A stretch of DNA of 64,000 nt. It comes from Micromonospora sp. WMMD1128 (GTDB lineage Bacteria > Actinomycetota > Actinomycetes > Mycobacteriales > Micromonosporaceae). The notes below the pieces were generated by a model. It was given only the letters and a program-made list of their open reading frames with translations. It did not search any database and was not told the origin of the DNA. How positions within the stretch are numbered: the first letter of the stretch is position 1; each line of letters opens with the position of its first letter. Positions 44,649-54,151 of this stretch are shown here, in pieces. A program made the position numbers and the translations under genes. Location of the stretch: contig NZ_CP114902.1 in NCBI RefSeq assembly GCF_027497235.1, positions 3,870,001-3,934,000 on the forward strand, written 5' to 3'.

Positions 44649-46402
44649 CCGAGGGTTCCCTTCACTCGATCGGGGGTCGGTCGTCGGCCGGCGACGCCGA
44701 GCGCGTGCCGCCGCAACAGGTCACGGATCCGGTACTGGTCCGCGGCCTCTTCCATCAGGCTCTGGTCGACGAGGTCGTCGAGCAGCTCGCGCGCCCGGGC
44801 CGGGTCCACGCCGAGCAGGCCGGCGGCGCCGGGGACGGTGATCGTCTCCGGCGCTCCGGCGGCCAGCCGGAGGAAGGCGTCGGCGAGCGCGTCGCCGAGC
44901 CGGGCCAGTGCCCCGTCGAGCCGGCCGGCGAGGGACATCTCCGGGTCGCCGGGCAGGCTCAGGCGCCCGATCGGGTCCGCCCGCAGCCACTCGGCGGCCT
45001 CGTCGAGGGTCATCCGGGCACGCAGGAGAACCCGGGTGGCGGCGATCCGGAGCGCCAGCGGCAGGTGTTCGCACAGTGCGGCGAGGTCGGCCGCGGCCCG
45101 CGGCTCGGCCCGGACCCGGTCCGGGCCCAGGGCCACCCCGAGCAGGTCCAGGGCCTCGTCCCGGTCGAGCGGCTCGACCCGGTGCAGCCAACCGCCGAGC
45201 CGGGCGACCAGGGCGGAAAGGCTCGGCCGGCTGGTCAGCAGCAGAACGTCACCCGGGGACAGCAGCGCCGGCAGCCGCCGGGCCAGCGTCGCGTCAGCGA
45301 CGTCGTCGGCCAGCAGCAGGCGGCGGCCGGCAGGCGTGGGGGGAGACGACGCGTCGGTGGCGTCCGGCTCGACGGGCCACACGCCGCCGGGGAAGTCGTC
45401 GGCGACGAGTCCGGCGACGTGCTGGGCGAGGGCGGTCTTGCCGACGCCCGGCAGCCCGCTGAGCACCACGATGCGGGTGCCGCCGCGCAGCCGGTCGGCG
45501 AGGGTGCGGCAGAGCGCCGCCCGGCCGACGAAGCCGGCGGCCGGCGGCCGTACGGGCGTCGGCGGCGCGGGCCGGGACGTCGTGGTGACGACAGGCGTCG
45601 GCGCCTCGCCGCGCAGGATGGCCAGTTCCAGCCGCCGCAGCCCGGCACCGGGCCCGACGCCCAGTTCGTTGCCGAGGTGCTCCTTGATCCGGCGCAGTTC
45701 GGTGAGCGCGTCGGCCTGCCGCCCGGTGCGGTACAGCACCTCGACGAGCTTCGCGGCGAAGCGTTCGTTCGCCGGGTAGACGCGGGTCGCCGCCCAGAGG
45801 TCCACGAGCACCGACCGGTCCCGACCCAACCCGATCTTGAGGTCACAGAGCCGTTCGATGACCCGGACGCGTTCCTCGCCCACCCGGGGCACGACGTCCC
45901 GGTGCAACGCCTCCGACGGCACGTTCGCCAGCATCGGTTCGCGCCACAGCGCGAGCGCCTCCTCGAGGGTGGCCAGCTCGGTCTCCGGCTCCGGTTCGGC
46001 GCGGGTCCGGCCGGCCAGCTCGCGGAACCGCATCAGGTCGACGGTCTGCGGACCGGCGGTGATCCGGTAGCCGCCGGGCACGGTCCGGATCACGTTCGCG
46101 GTCAGCCCGTGCCGCTGGAACAACTGACGCAGTCGCAGGGCGCAGGTCTGCAACGCGGCCCGGGCCGAGACGGGCGGATCGTCGCCCCAGATCGCCTGCT
46201 GCAGCGTGGCGACCGACACCACCTCGTCGGGATGCAGCAACAGCGCCGCCAGCAGGCAGGTCACCTTCGACGGCGGCAGTACGAGCGCGTCGGCGCCGGT
46301 GGTGAGCGTCAGCGGGCCGAGTACGCGAAAGGCGGCGGTCGGCGTGGGCGCCACCAGCGCCGGGTCACGTCGCGCGGGCAGGCTCGCCACGTGTGATTCC
46401 AT
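44645..46402 (-). CDS. SARP-family transcriptional activator with NTPase domain
   Basis: 585 residues from ATG 46402, with GGGAGG seven bases upstream. Residues ~20-115 form an OmpR-like winged helix (FRVLGPLTLTTGADALVLPPSKVTCLLAALLLHPDEVVSVATLQQAIWGDDPP). A bacterial activation domain (~120-265) ends with LRRIKEHLGNELGVGPGAGLRRLELAILRG. An NB-ARC-type ATPase follows with Walker A SGLPGVGKTALAQHVAG and LLLADDVADATLARR. SARPs activate antibiotic clusters by binding direct repeats near the -35 region. Here the regulator is the first or second gene of the operon it probably controls. Confidence 0.92.
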   Translation of the reverse strand: MESHVASLPARRDPALVAPTPTAAFRVLGPLTLTTGADALVLPPSKVTCLLAALLLHPDEVVSVATLQQAIWGDDPPVSARAALQTCALRLRQLFQRHGLTANVIRTVPGGYRITAGPQTVDLMRFRELAGRTRAEPEPETELATLEEALALWREPMLANVPSEALHRDVVPRVGEERVRVIERLCDLKIGLGRDRSVLVDLWAATRVYPANERFAAKLVEVLYRTGRQADALTELRRIKEHLGNELGVGPGAGLRRLELAILRGEAPTPVVTTTSRPAPPTPVRPPAAGFVGRAALCRTLADRLRGGTRIVVLSGLPGVGKTALAQHVAGLVADDFPGGVWPVEPDATDASSPPTPAGRRLLLADDVADATLARRLPALLSPGDVLLLTSRPSLSALVARLGGWLHRVEPLDRDEALDLLGVALGPDRVRAEPRAAADLAALCEHLPLALRIAATRVLLRARMTLDEAAEWLRADPIGRLSLPGDPEMSLAGRLDGALARLGDALADAFLRLAAGAPETITVPGAAGLLGVDPARARELLDDLVDQSLMEEAADQYRIRDLLRRHALGVAGRRPTPDRVKGTLG

Positions 46403-46435
46403 GGTGATCCTCCCTCTTCCTCGGACGGACACCGG

Positions 46436-46696
46436 TCAGGTGACCGTCCAGCCTCGCAGCGCCGGCACCCGCCGAATCGCGCGTTCACAGACGCGCTGCA
46501 CGATGTAGTCGGAGATCGCCTGTTCGGAGGCGACCGTGAAGACCGCGACGGTCAGCCGCCCGGCGATCGAGCGGGCGTGGATGTGGCGGATGCCGTCCGC
46601 CGCCGCGGCGTTGAGCCACAGCAGGTCCGTCAGTTCACCGGCGGACAGGCCGCGATCATCGTCCGGCGGCCGCAGCACGAGCCGGGTGAGCAGCAC
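46436..46696 (-). CDS. Small protein at the head of the RiPP operon
   Basis: 86 residues from GTG 46696: VLLTRLVLRPPDDDRGLSAG, ELTDLLWLNAAAADGIRHIHAR, SIAGRLTVAVFTVASEQAISDYIVQRV, CERAIRRVPALRGW. A clear GGAGG lies six bases before the GTG. It looks like a compact alpha/beta fold (beta strand LTVAVFTVA between helices). No family is recognised. It lies 33 bases before the SARP on the same strand and so is probably the first gene of the transcript. Similar small genes beside SARPs occur in other actinomycete clusters; function unknown. Confidence 0.6.
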   Translation of the reverse strand: MLLTRLVLRPPDDDRGLSAGELTDLLWLNAAAADGIRHIHARSIAGRLTVAVFTVASEQAISDYIVQRVCERAIRRVPALRGWTVT

Positions 46697-47051
46697 GGCA
46701 AGCCTCCGCTGAGCCGGACCGCCCTGGTTCGCGCCTCGCTGCCACCGATCGCCGGCGTGTCCGCATCGACGCCCCCTTCCGCATCGGCCCGCCGTTTGCG
46801 GGTGTGGCATCGAGGGTGGTGCCTGCGACCGGATTCCGTCACGCCCTTCCGTGCCGGCGGAACCGGCCGTGGCCGGTTCCGCCGCGCGCTCCGGTGCATA
46901 AACCCGGCATTTTCTGTTTCGCTCCCCGTGGAGACACATGTCCAATTGGCGGCTGTCACTAGTTTTTATCGCCAGGTACATCAATCTGTTATCTAGCCCA
47001 TGGTCGCCTTTCCCTTATTCTGATGATCATCAAATCCGGGGGGAGGAGAAC
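46697..47051. promoter_or_regulatory. Divergent control region of the RiPP cluster (355 bases)
   Basis: No gene. It contains a 13-bp inverted repeat at 46856-46883 (arms GGCGGAACCGGCC and complement, two bases apart), then a markedly AT-richer island at about 46898-47035 that should hold the promoters. TATTCT at 47016-47021 is a possible -10 for the LuxR-type gene. TGATGATCATCA at 47021-47032 is a perfect palindrome just before its ribosome binding site and may be an operator. Confidence 0.55.
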
Positions 47052-48023
47052 GTGCTCGAAAGGTTGGGACTGTCGGCGGCCGACGAAGCCGTCTACTGGG
47101 CCATGTTGGACAATCCGACGTGGGACGTCGACGACCTCATCCGGGGTCTCGACATGCCGGAGACGGCCGTCCACGACGCCCTCGCCGCGCTTGCCGACCG
47201 CGCGATGATCCTGCCCTCGACGGGCCGGCCGGGTGAGCTGCGCGCGGTGAGCCCGCAGCTCGGCCTGCTCGCCCTCCTGGACCAGGCGGAGCAGCGGACG
47301 GTCGCCGAACAGGCCGGGATCCAGGCGACCCGCGCCTCGGTGCTGGCCCGCGCGGCGAGCCGGGACGGCCACCGCGAACGGGAGGAAATCGTCCGCCTCA
47401 AGGGGATCGACGAAGTCCGCGACCGGCTCTCCGAACACGCTCGCACCGTCGCCGAGAGCGTCATGATGCTGACCGTGGGTCGGGCGATTCCACCACAGAT
47501 CAGGGAAACCGGCGGAGCCCTGAGCCGGATGGCACTGGCCCGTGGTGTGACGATTCGTCACATCTATCAGGAAACGCTACTGAAGGATCCGGCCTCCTGC
47601 GCATATGCGGAGGCCATGGCCGAATACGGGGAGGAAAGTCGGGTCATGCCGGGCGCGCCGATGCGAATGACGCTCGTGGACCGCAGAATCGCGCTCCTGC
47701 CGAGTGCCTCCCGGGCCCAGCGGGGCGCGGTGGAAATCCGCAGTGTCCGCCTGGTCTCCGCGCTCTGCCTGCTGTTCGACCTGCTGTGGGAGAAGAGCGT
47801 CCCGCTGTCCCGTCCGGCCGACGGCAACCCCGACGGGCTGACCGAGCAGGCGAGCGCCATCCTGCGGCTGCTCCGCTGTGGACGCACCGACGAGGCGATC
47901 GGCCGCCAGCTCGGCCTGTCTGAACGCACCGTACGCCGCACGGTCGCCGACCTCATGAAGCGGCTGGACGCCGACAGCCGCTTCCAGGCCGGCGTGGAAG
48001 CGGCTCTCCGCGGCTGGATCTGA
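47052..48023 (+). CDS. LuxR-type regulator with TrmB-like N-terminal domain
   Basis: 323 residues from GTG 47052, with GGGGGAGGAG just upstream. The N-terminal ~70 residues (LERLGLSAADEAVYWAMLDNP and DDLIRGLDMPETAVHDALAALADRAMILPS) form a TrmB/MarR-like winged helix. A central PLD/TrmB-like sensor region follows. The C-terminal LuxR HTH is GLTEQASAILRLLRCGRTDEAIGRQLGLSERTVRRTVADLMKRLDADSRFQ by segments. The protein resembles a family that controls actinomycete natural-product clusters. It is divergent from the operon and likely regulates it, possibly with the SARP in a cascade. Confidence 0.88.
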   Translation: MLERLGLSAADEAVYWAMLDNPTWDVDDLIRGLDMPETAVHDALAALADRAMILPSTGRPGELRAVSPQLGLLALLDQAEQRTVAEQAGIQATRASVLARAASRDGHREREEIVRLKGIDEVRDRLSEHARTVAESVMMLTVGRAIPPQIRETGGALSRMALARGVTIRHIYQETLLKDPASCAYAEAMAEYGEESRVMPGAPMRMTLVDRRIALLPSASRAQRGAVEIRSVRLVSALCLLFDLLWEKSVPLSRPADGNPDGLTEQASAILRLLRCGRTDEAIGRQLGLSERTVRRTVADLMKRLDADSRFQAGVEAALRGWI

Positions 48024-48035
48024 CGGTGTTAAGAA

Positions 48036-48073
48036 GGGCCCCCGCCTCTACCGAATCCGTTAAGCGGGGGCCC
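48036..48073. terminator. GGGCCCCCGC hairpin between LuxR gene and pheT
   Basis: Perfect 10-bp arms GGGCCCCCGC (48036-48045) and GCGGGGGCCC (48064-48073) around an 18-base loop, flanked by AAGAA and TCCTT. It lies between convergent stops, so it can serve both. It resembles a repeat hairpin common in Micromonospora intergenic regions. Confidence 0.8.
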
Positions 48074-48084
48074 CTCCTTACACC

Positions 48085-50634
48085 TCAAGCCCCGCGGAGG
48101 GTGGCCCCCACGCGCTCCGCGGCGAGGGCGACCGCCGCGTCCCGGGCGGCCACCGCCTCCTCGCCGGCGAGCGTCCGGTCGGGCGCCCGGAACGTCAGCT
48201 TGTACGCAAGCGACTTCCGTCCCGCGCCGAGCTGCTCCGAGGCGTAGACGTCGAAGAGTCGGACGTCCTCCAGCAGCGCGCCGGCCCCCTCGACCAGGGC
48301 CCGCTGCACCTCGGCCGCCGGCACCGCCTCGTCGACCACGAGCGCCACGTCGATCAGGGCCGGCGGGAACGTGGAGACGGCCGGCCCGGCCGCCAGCGGC
48401 GCGGCCGGAAGCGCGTCCAGGTCCAGCTCCATGGCGCTGGTACGCCGGGGCAGCTCCAGCGCCGCCACCACGGCCGGGTGCAGTTCGCCGGCGTGACCCA
48501 CGACGGCGTCGTCGACGAGCAGCTCGGCGCAGCGGCCCGGGTGCCACGGGGCGCGCTCACCGGCCCGGACGGTGACCCGGTCGGCGGGGATGCCGGCGGC
48601 GTCGAGCACCGCCCGGCCCGCCTCGACGGCGTCCGCCCAGCTTGCCGCGCGGCCCGCGCCCCACCAGCCGGCCGGCTCGATCTCCCCGCACAACGCCACC
48701 GCCACGTGCCGCGGCTGCGATGGCACCACCGCGTCGGCGGCGGCGAACTCCTCGTCGGTGGGCCGCCGGTCCACACCCATGGCCGGCGGGGCGCCGGCGC
48801 CCGGACGCGGGTGGAAGACCGCGCCGATCTCGTAGATCGCGACGTCCCGCTGGCCCCGGCCGACGTTGCGCCGGACGATGCCGAGCAGCGGGCCGAGCAG
48901 GGTGGTGCGCAGCAGCGGCTCCTCCTCGGACAGCGGGTTCGCCACCCGCACCGCGGGCCGGCGCGGGTCGTCGGCCGGCAGGCCGAGCTGGTCGGCCAGC
49001 TCCGGCGCGACGAACGGCTGCGCCAGCACCTCGACCCAGCCACGCTCGGCGAGCGAGCGGGCCACCGCGCGACGGCGCTGCTGCGGCGGGGTCAGGCCCC
49101 GGCCGGGGCGCGCGGTGGGCAGCACCGACGGCACCCGGTCGTACCCGTCGAGGCGGACCACCTCCTCCACCAGGTCGGCCGGATCGGTCAGGTCGGGCCG
49201 CCAGCTCGGCGGCGTCACGGTCAGCACCTCGCCGGCCCCGGCGGCGGCCACCCCGGCCGCCCCCGGGTCCTCGCCGAGCCGGTCCGCGCCCCGGGTGACC
49301 GCGCACCCGACCTGCTCCAGCAGCTCCACCACCCGGTCGGTTGGGTAGGACACGCCGATCCGGCGCGACGGCAGGTCCACCGGCAGTGTGACCGGCGGAA
49401 GCGGGCGGACGTGGTCGAGGTCGAGCACCTCGGTGCCGGCCGTGCCGCCGGCCAGGTCGGTGAGCAGCCGGACCGCCTTCTCCAGCGCGACAAGCGGCAG
49501 CGCCGGGTCGACACCCCGCTCCCAGCGCTTCGCGGCCTCGCTGAACAGCTTGTGCCGCCGGGCGGTGCGGCCGACCATGGCCGGATCCCAGTGCGCCGCC
49601 TCGAACAGCACGTTCGTGGTGGAGGCGAGCACCTCGCTCGTCTCGCCGCCCATCACCGCGGCCAGCGAGATCGGCCCCGTCTCGTCGCAGATGACCATGT
49701 CCGCCGGCGCGAGGGCGCGGCTCACCCCGTCGAGCGTGGTCAGCTTCTCCCCCGGCTCGGCGCGACGCACCACGAGCGGCCCGGCGATCCGGTCGGCGTC
49801 GAAGGCGTGCATCGGCTGGCCGAGTTCGAGCATCAGGTAGTTGGTGAGGTCGACCGGCAGCGAGATGCTGCGGATGCCGGCCGCGGTGAGCCGCTGCCGC
49901 ATCCAGTCGGGCGTGGCGACGGTCGGGTCCACGCCGCGCACCATCCGGGCGGCGAACCGGTCGCAGCCGACCGTGTCCCGCACCTCCACCGGGTACGCCG
50001 GCTCGGCGGTCCCGCCGGTGGCCGGCACGTCGGCCGGGTCGCGGAACGGCACGCCGAGCGCGTGCGACAGCTCCCGGGCGATGCCGCGGACGCTCAGCGC
50101 GTACCCCCGGTCCGGGGTGATCTCCATCTCGACCACGACGTCGTCGAGGCCGACGACCGGCCGCGCGTCATCGCCGGGCTGGGCCTTCACGTCCGCCGGC
50201 AGCACGATGATGCCCGAGTGGTCGTCGCCCAGGCCCAGCTCCTTCGCCGAGCAGATCATGCCGTGGGAGTTGCGCCCGTACGTCTTGCGCGCGCCGATGG
50301 CGAAGTCGCCCGGCAGCACGCCGCCCGGGAGGATCACCACGACCTTGTCGCCCGGGGCGAAGTTGCGCGCCCCGCAGACGATCTCCTGCGGCTCGCCGGT
50401 GCCGTTCGCGGCCCCCACGTCCACCCGGCAGAAGCGGATCGGCTTCTTGAAACCGGTCAGCTCCTCGATCTCCAGGACCTCACCCACGACCAGCGGACCG
50501 GTGACGGTCGCCCGCAGGTCCACGATCGACTCAACCTCGATGCCCAGGTCGACGAGCGCCTGCTCCAGGTCGCCGATGGGCAGGTCGGCGGGGAGGTCCA
50601 CGTACTCCCGCAGCCAACTGACAGAAACTCGCAT
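48085..50634 (-). CDS. pheT: Phenylalanyl-tRNA synthetase beta chain
   Basis: 849 residues, full length. Domains in order: B1/B2 tRNA-binding fold (MRVSVSWLREYVDLPADLPIGDLEQALVDLGIEVE; GVLPGDFAIGARKTYGRNSHGMICSAKELGLGDDH by pieces), B3/B4 editing domain (FEAAHWDPAMVGRTARRHKLFSEAAKRWERGVDP), B5 (GVSYPTDRVVELLEQVGC), a synthetase-like core, and a C-terminal anticodon-binding FDX domain (SLAYKLTFRAPDRTLAGEEAVAARD). It forms the alpha2-beta2 enzyme with PheS encoded 26 bases upstream. Confidence 0.97.
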   Translation of the reverse strand: MRVSVSWLREYVDLPADLPIGDLEQALVDLGIEVESIVDLRATVTGPLVVGEVLEIEELTGFKKPIRFCRVDVGAANGTGEPQEIVCGARNFAPGDKVVVILPGGVLPGDFAIGARKTYGRNSHGMICSAKELGLGDDHSGIIVLPADVKAQPGDDARPVVGLDDVVVEMEITPDRGYALSVRGIARELSHALGVPFRDPADVPATGGTAEPAYPVEVRDTVGCDRFAARMVRGVDPTVATPDWMRQRLTAAGIRSISLPVDLTNYLMLELGQPMHAFDADRIAGPLVVRRAEPGEKLTTLDGVSRALAPADMVICDETGPISLAAVMGGETSEVLASTTNVLFEAAHWDPAMVGRTARRHKLFSEAAKRWERGVDPALPLVALEKAVRLLTDLAGGTAGTEVLDLDHVRPLPPVTLPVDLPSRRIGVSYPTDRVVELLEQVGCAVTRGADRLGEDPGAAGVAAAGAGEVLTVTPPSWRPDLTDPADLVEEVVRLDGYDRVPSVLPTARPGRGLTPPQQRRRAVARSLAERGWVEVLAQPFVAPELADQLGLPADDPRRPAVRVANPLSEEEPLLRTTLLGPLLGIVRRNVGRGQRDVAIYEIGAVFHPRPGAGAPPAMGVDRRPTDEEFAAADAVVPSQPRHVAVALCGEIEPAGWWGAGRAASWADAVEAGRAVLDAAGIPADRVTVRAGERAPWHPGRCAELLVDDAVVGHAGELHPAVVAALELPRRTSAMELDLDALPAAPLAAGPAVSTFPPALIDVALVVDEAVPAAEVQRALVEGAGALLEDVRLFDVYASEQLGAGRKSLAYKLTFRAPDRTLAGEEAVAARDAAVALAAERVGATLRGA

Positions 50635-50660
50635 GACTGTTAGACCACCGTTTCCCTTGC

Positions 50661-51926
<1,266 letters not shown>

Positions 51927-51929
51927 TCA

Positions 51930-52811
51930 TCACGAGGCGGACTCCCCTGCTGTTTCGCGCGTGCCCCCGGGGGCACGCAGTGCTCTGGCGGAAGAATACA
52001 GGCAGACGGCCGCCGCCGCAGCCAGGTTCAGGCTCTCCGCCCGGCCGTGCAGCGGCACCCGGACGCGGGCGTCGGCGACCGCGGTCAACTCCTCGGGCAG
52101 GCCGTGCGCCTCCGAGCCGAACAGCCACCCGGTGGGCGCGGCGAGCCGGCCGGCGTCGGCGAGATCGTCGAGGTCGCTGTCGCCGTACCCGGTGGTGGCG
52201 AAGATGGACAGCCCGGCGGCCCGCAGCGCCCCGACCACCCGGAGCGGGTCGTCGGCGCGGACCACGTCGACGTGGAACAGGCTGCCGGCGGACGCCCGCA
52301 CGCACTTGCCGTTGTAGGGGTCGACGGCCTCGCCGGCGAAGACCACCGCGCCCGCGCCGGCCGCGTCGGCGGTGCGCAGCACGGTCCCGGCGTTGCCCGG
52401 GTCGCGGATCCCGGCCAGCACCGCGACCAGGCGCGGCCGGCGCGCCAGGGCCTCGTCCAGCCGGACGTCGAGGTGCCGGCAGACCGCCACCAGGCCCTGC
52501 GGGGCCACGGTCTCGGCGAGCGCCGCGAGGGCGTCGTCGGTGACCTCGGAGACCGGCACGTCGGCCCGGGCGGCGGTGGCGGCGAGGTCGGCGTACCGGT
52601 CCAGGGCGGCCGGCGTGCCGAACAGCTCGATCACCGTGCCGCCGCGGGCGAGCGCCTCGCGGACGGCCTGCGGCCCCTCGGCCAGGAACCGGCCGGCCTG
52701 GTCGCGGTCGCGCCGGCGGTGCAGCCGGCGGGCCGCCGCGACCCTGGGGGTACGCGGGGTGAACGGGCCGGGAACAGCGTCGAGGCGCCTCCCCTGCGAC
52801 GGTGACTGCAT
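51930..52811 (-). CDS. SpoU/TrmH-family RNA 2'-O-methyltransferase
   Basis: 293 residues. An N-terminal substrate-binding domain (RRLHRRRDRDQAGRFLAEGPQAVREALARGG) is followed by the SPOUT knot: LVAVLAGIRDPGNAGTVLRTADAAGAGAVVFAGE (motif 1, DPGNxGTxxRTA), WLFGSEAHGLPEEL (motif 2) and RVPLHGRAESLNLAAAAAVCLYSSARA (motif 3, ESLN). SAM-dependent ribose methylation of rRNA or tRNA is expected. It belongs to the conserved infC-rpmI-rplT-SpoU-pheST order of actinobacteria. It should not be read as the resistance gene of the nearby RiPP cluster. Confidence 0.92.
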   Translation of the reverse strand: MQSPSQGRRLDAVPGPFTPRTPRVAAARRLHRRRDRDQAGRFLAEGPQAVREALARGGTVIELFGTPAALDRYADLAATAARADVPVSEVTDDALAALAETVAPQGLVAVCRHLDVRLDEALARRPRLVAVLAGIRDPGNAGTVLRTADAAGAGAVVFAGEAVDPYNGKCVRASAGSLFHVDVVRADDPLRVVGALRAAGLSIFATTGYGDSDLDDLADAGRLAAPTGWLFGSEAHGLPEELTAVADARVRVPLHGRAESLNLAAAAAVCLYSSARALRAPGGTRETAGESAS

Positions 52812-52844
52812 GGGAGACGCCTCGATCTGCCGTACGGGTGGGTG

Positions 52845-53237
52845 TCAGGCGGCCTGGGCCGCGGCGCCACCGGTGCCCTCGGCCGCCACGGCGGCGCGGG
52901 CCAGCTCGACGATCGCCGCGAACGCGGCGGCGTCGTTGACGGCCAGGTCGGCCAGGATCTTGCGGTCGACCTCGATGCCGGCCAGGCGCAGGCCCTGGAT
53001 CAGCCGGTTGTAGGTCATGCCGTTGGCCCGGGCCCCGGCGTTGATCCGCTGGATCCAGAGCTGCCGGAAGTCGCCCTTGCGGTCGCGACGGTCCCGGTAG
53101 GCGTACTGCATCGAGTGCAGCACCTGCTCCTTGGCCTTGCGGTAGAGCCGGGAGCGCTGACCGCGGTAACCGCTCGCGGACTCCAGCAGGGTACGACGCT
53201 TCTTCTGGGCGTTAACAGCCCGCTTGACGCGTGCCAT
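52845..53237 (-). CDS. rplT: 50S ribosomal protein L20
   Basis: 130 residues. The sequence [70 protein letters not shown] is unmistakable L20, a 23S-rRNA-binding assembly protein. The C-terminal helix is extended by an Ala-rich tail ([16 protein letters not shown]). It follows rpmI by 32 bases with AAGAAGGAG before the ATG. Confidence 0.98.
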   Translation of the reverse strand: MARVKRAVNAQKKRRTLLESASGYRGQRSRLYRKAKEQVLHSMQYAYRDRRDRKGDFRQLWIQRINAGARANGMTYNRLIQGLRLAGIEVDRKILADLAVNDAAAFAAIVELARAAVAAEGTGGAAAQAA

Positions 53238-53269
53238 CTCAACTCCTTCTTCGGTTCAGGTGGCGCGCG

Positions 53270-53464
53270 TCAGCGGCCGAGCAGCTTCTTGATGCGCTTG
53301 GTGTCGGCCTTGGCCAGCTCGACCGTGCCGGTCAGCCGACGGGTCCGGGTGCTGGCCTTCTTCTCCAGGTTGTGGCGGAGGCCGGCCTGCTGGGCAACGA
53401 TCTTGCCCTTGCCGGTCACCTTGACCCGCTTGCCCATACCCGTGTGGCTCTTCATCTTCGGCAT
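53270..53464 (-). CDS. rpmI: 50S ribosomal protein L35
   Basis: 64 residues, the standard L35 length: MPKMKSHTGMGKRVKVTGKG, KIVAQQAGLRHNLEKKAST, RTRRLTGTVELAKADTKRIKKLLGR. A large-subunit protein in the infC-rpmI-rplT operon, 18 bases after infC with GGGAGAGACG ahead of the ATG. Confidence 0.98.
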   Translation of the reverse strand: MPKMKSHTGMGKRVKVTGKGKIVAQQAGLRHNLEKKASTRTRRLTGTVELAKADTKRIKKLLGR

Positions 53465-53482
53465 GTGGAACGTCTCTCCCTG

Positions 53483-54151
53483 TTACTGGCCGCTGGTGTC
53501 AGCGGTCGGGCCGGTCTCGCCGGCTGCGGCGGTGCCGCCGGCCGTCGGGGCCTCGCCACCTGCCGGGGCTGCGGACTCCTCCGCGGCGCGGTCCCGAGGC
53601 CCGCCGCGGGACGCCGTCGCGGCGACCGCGGAGGCCTTCACGGCCCGGTGCGGAGCGAGCACCATGATCATGTTTCGACCGTCCTGCTTCGGAGCGGCCT
53701 CGACGTATCCCAGGTCCGTGATCTCGGACTCGAGCCGGCGCAGGAGCCGGTAACCCAGCTCCGGACGGCTCTGCTCGCGACCGCGGAACATGATCGTCAC
53801 CTTGACCTTGTCGCCCGCCTTGAGGAACCGCACCACGTGACCCTTCTTGGTCTCGTAGTCGTGCGGGTCGATCTTCGGCCGGAGCTTCATCTCCTTGATG
53901 ACGGTCTGCTGCTGGTTACGCCGCGCTTCGCGCGCCTTGAGTGCGCTCTCGTATTTGAACTTTCCGAAGTCCATGAGCTTGCACACCGGCGGGCGCGCCA
54001 TCGGCGCAACCTCGACCAGGTCCAGATCGACGTCCGCGGCCAGTTGCAGAGCGCGCTCCAGCGGGACGATGCCCACCTGCTCACCCTCAGGACCGACCAG
54101 TCGGACCTCACGTGCCCGGATCTGCTCGTTCACGCGTGGTTCGACGCTGAT
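53483..54151 (-). CDS. infC: Translation initiation factor IF-3 with apparent AUC start
   Basis: 222 residues if started at ATC 54151, reading [20 protein letters not shown]. The IF-3 N-domain ([14 protein letters not shown]...[27 protein letters not shown]), the linker and the C-domain ([43 protein letters not shown] by pieces) are all present, followed by an Ala/Gly/Thr-rich tail. AGGAGG lies four bases before the ATC; the downstream GTG at 54133 has none. Rare AUU/AUC starts let IF-3 limit its own synthesis. First gene of the infC-rpmI-rplT operon. Confidence 0.95.
   Translation of the reverse strand: MSVEPRVNEQIRAREVRLVGPEGEQVGIVPLERALQLAADVDLDLVEVAPMARPPVCKLMDFGKFKYESALKAREARRNQQQTVIKEMKLRPKIDPHDYETKKGHVVRFLKAGDKVKVTIMFRGREQSRPELGYRLLRRLESEITDLGYVEAAPKQDGRNMIMVLAPHRAVKASAVAATASRGGPRDRAAEESAAPAGGEAPTAGGTAAAGETGPTADTSGQ

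Noticed and set aside
51930..52811. SpoU-family methyltransferase as a thiopeptide resistance gene (TsnR-like)
   Set aside because: It lies in the conserved rplT-SpoU-pheS order found in actinobacteria without such clusters and is separated from the RiPP genes by pheST; it reads as housekeeping.
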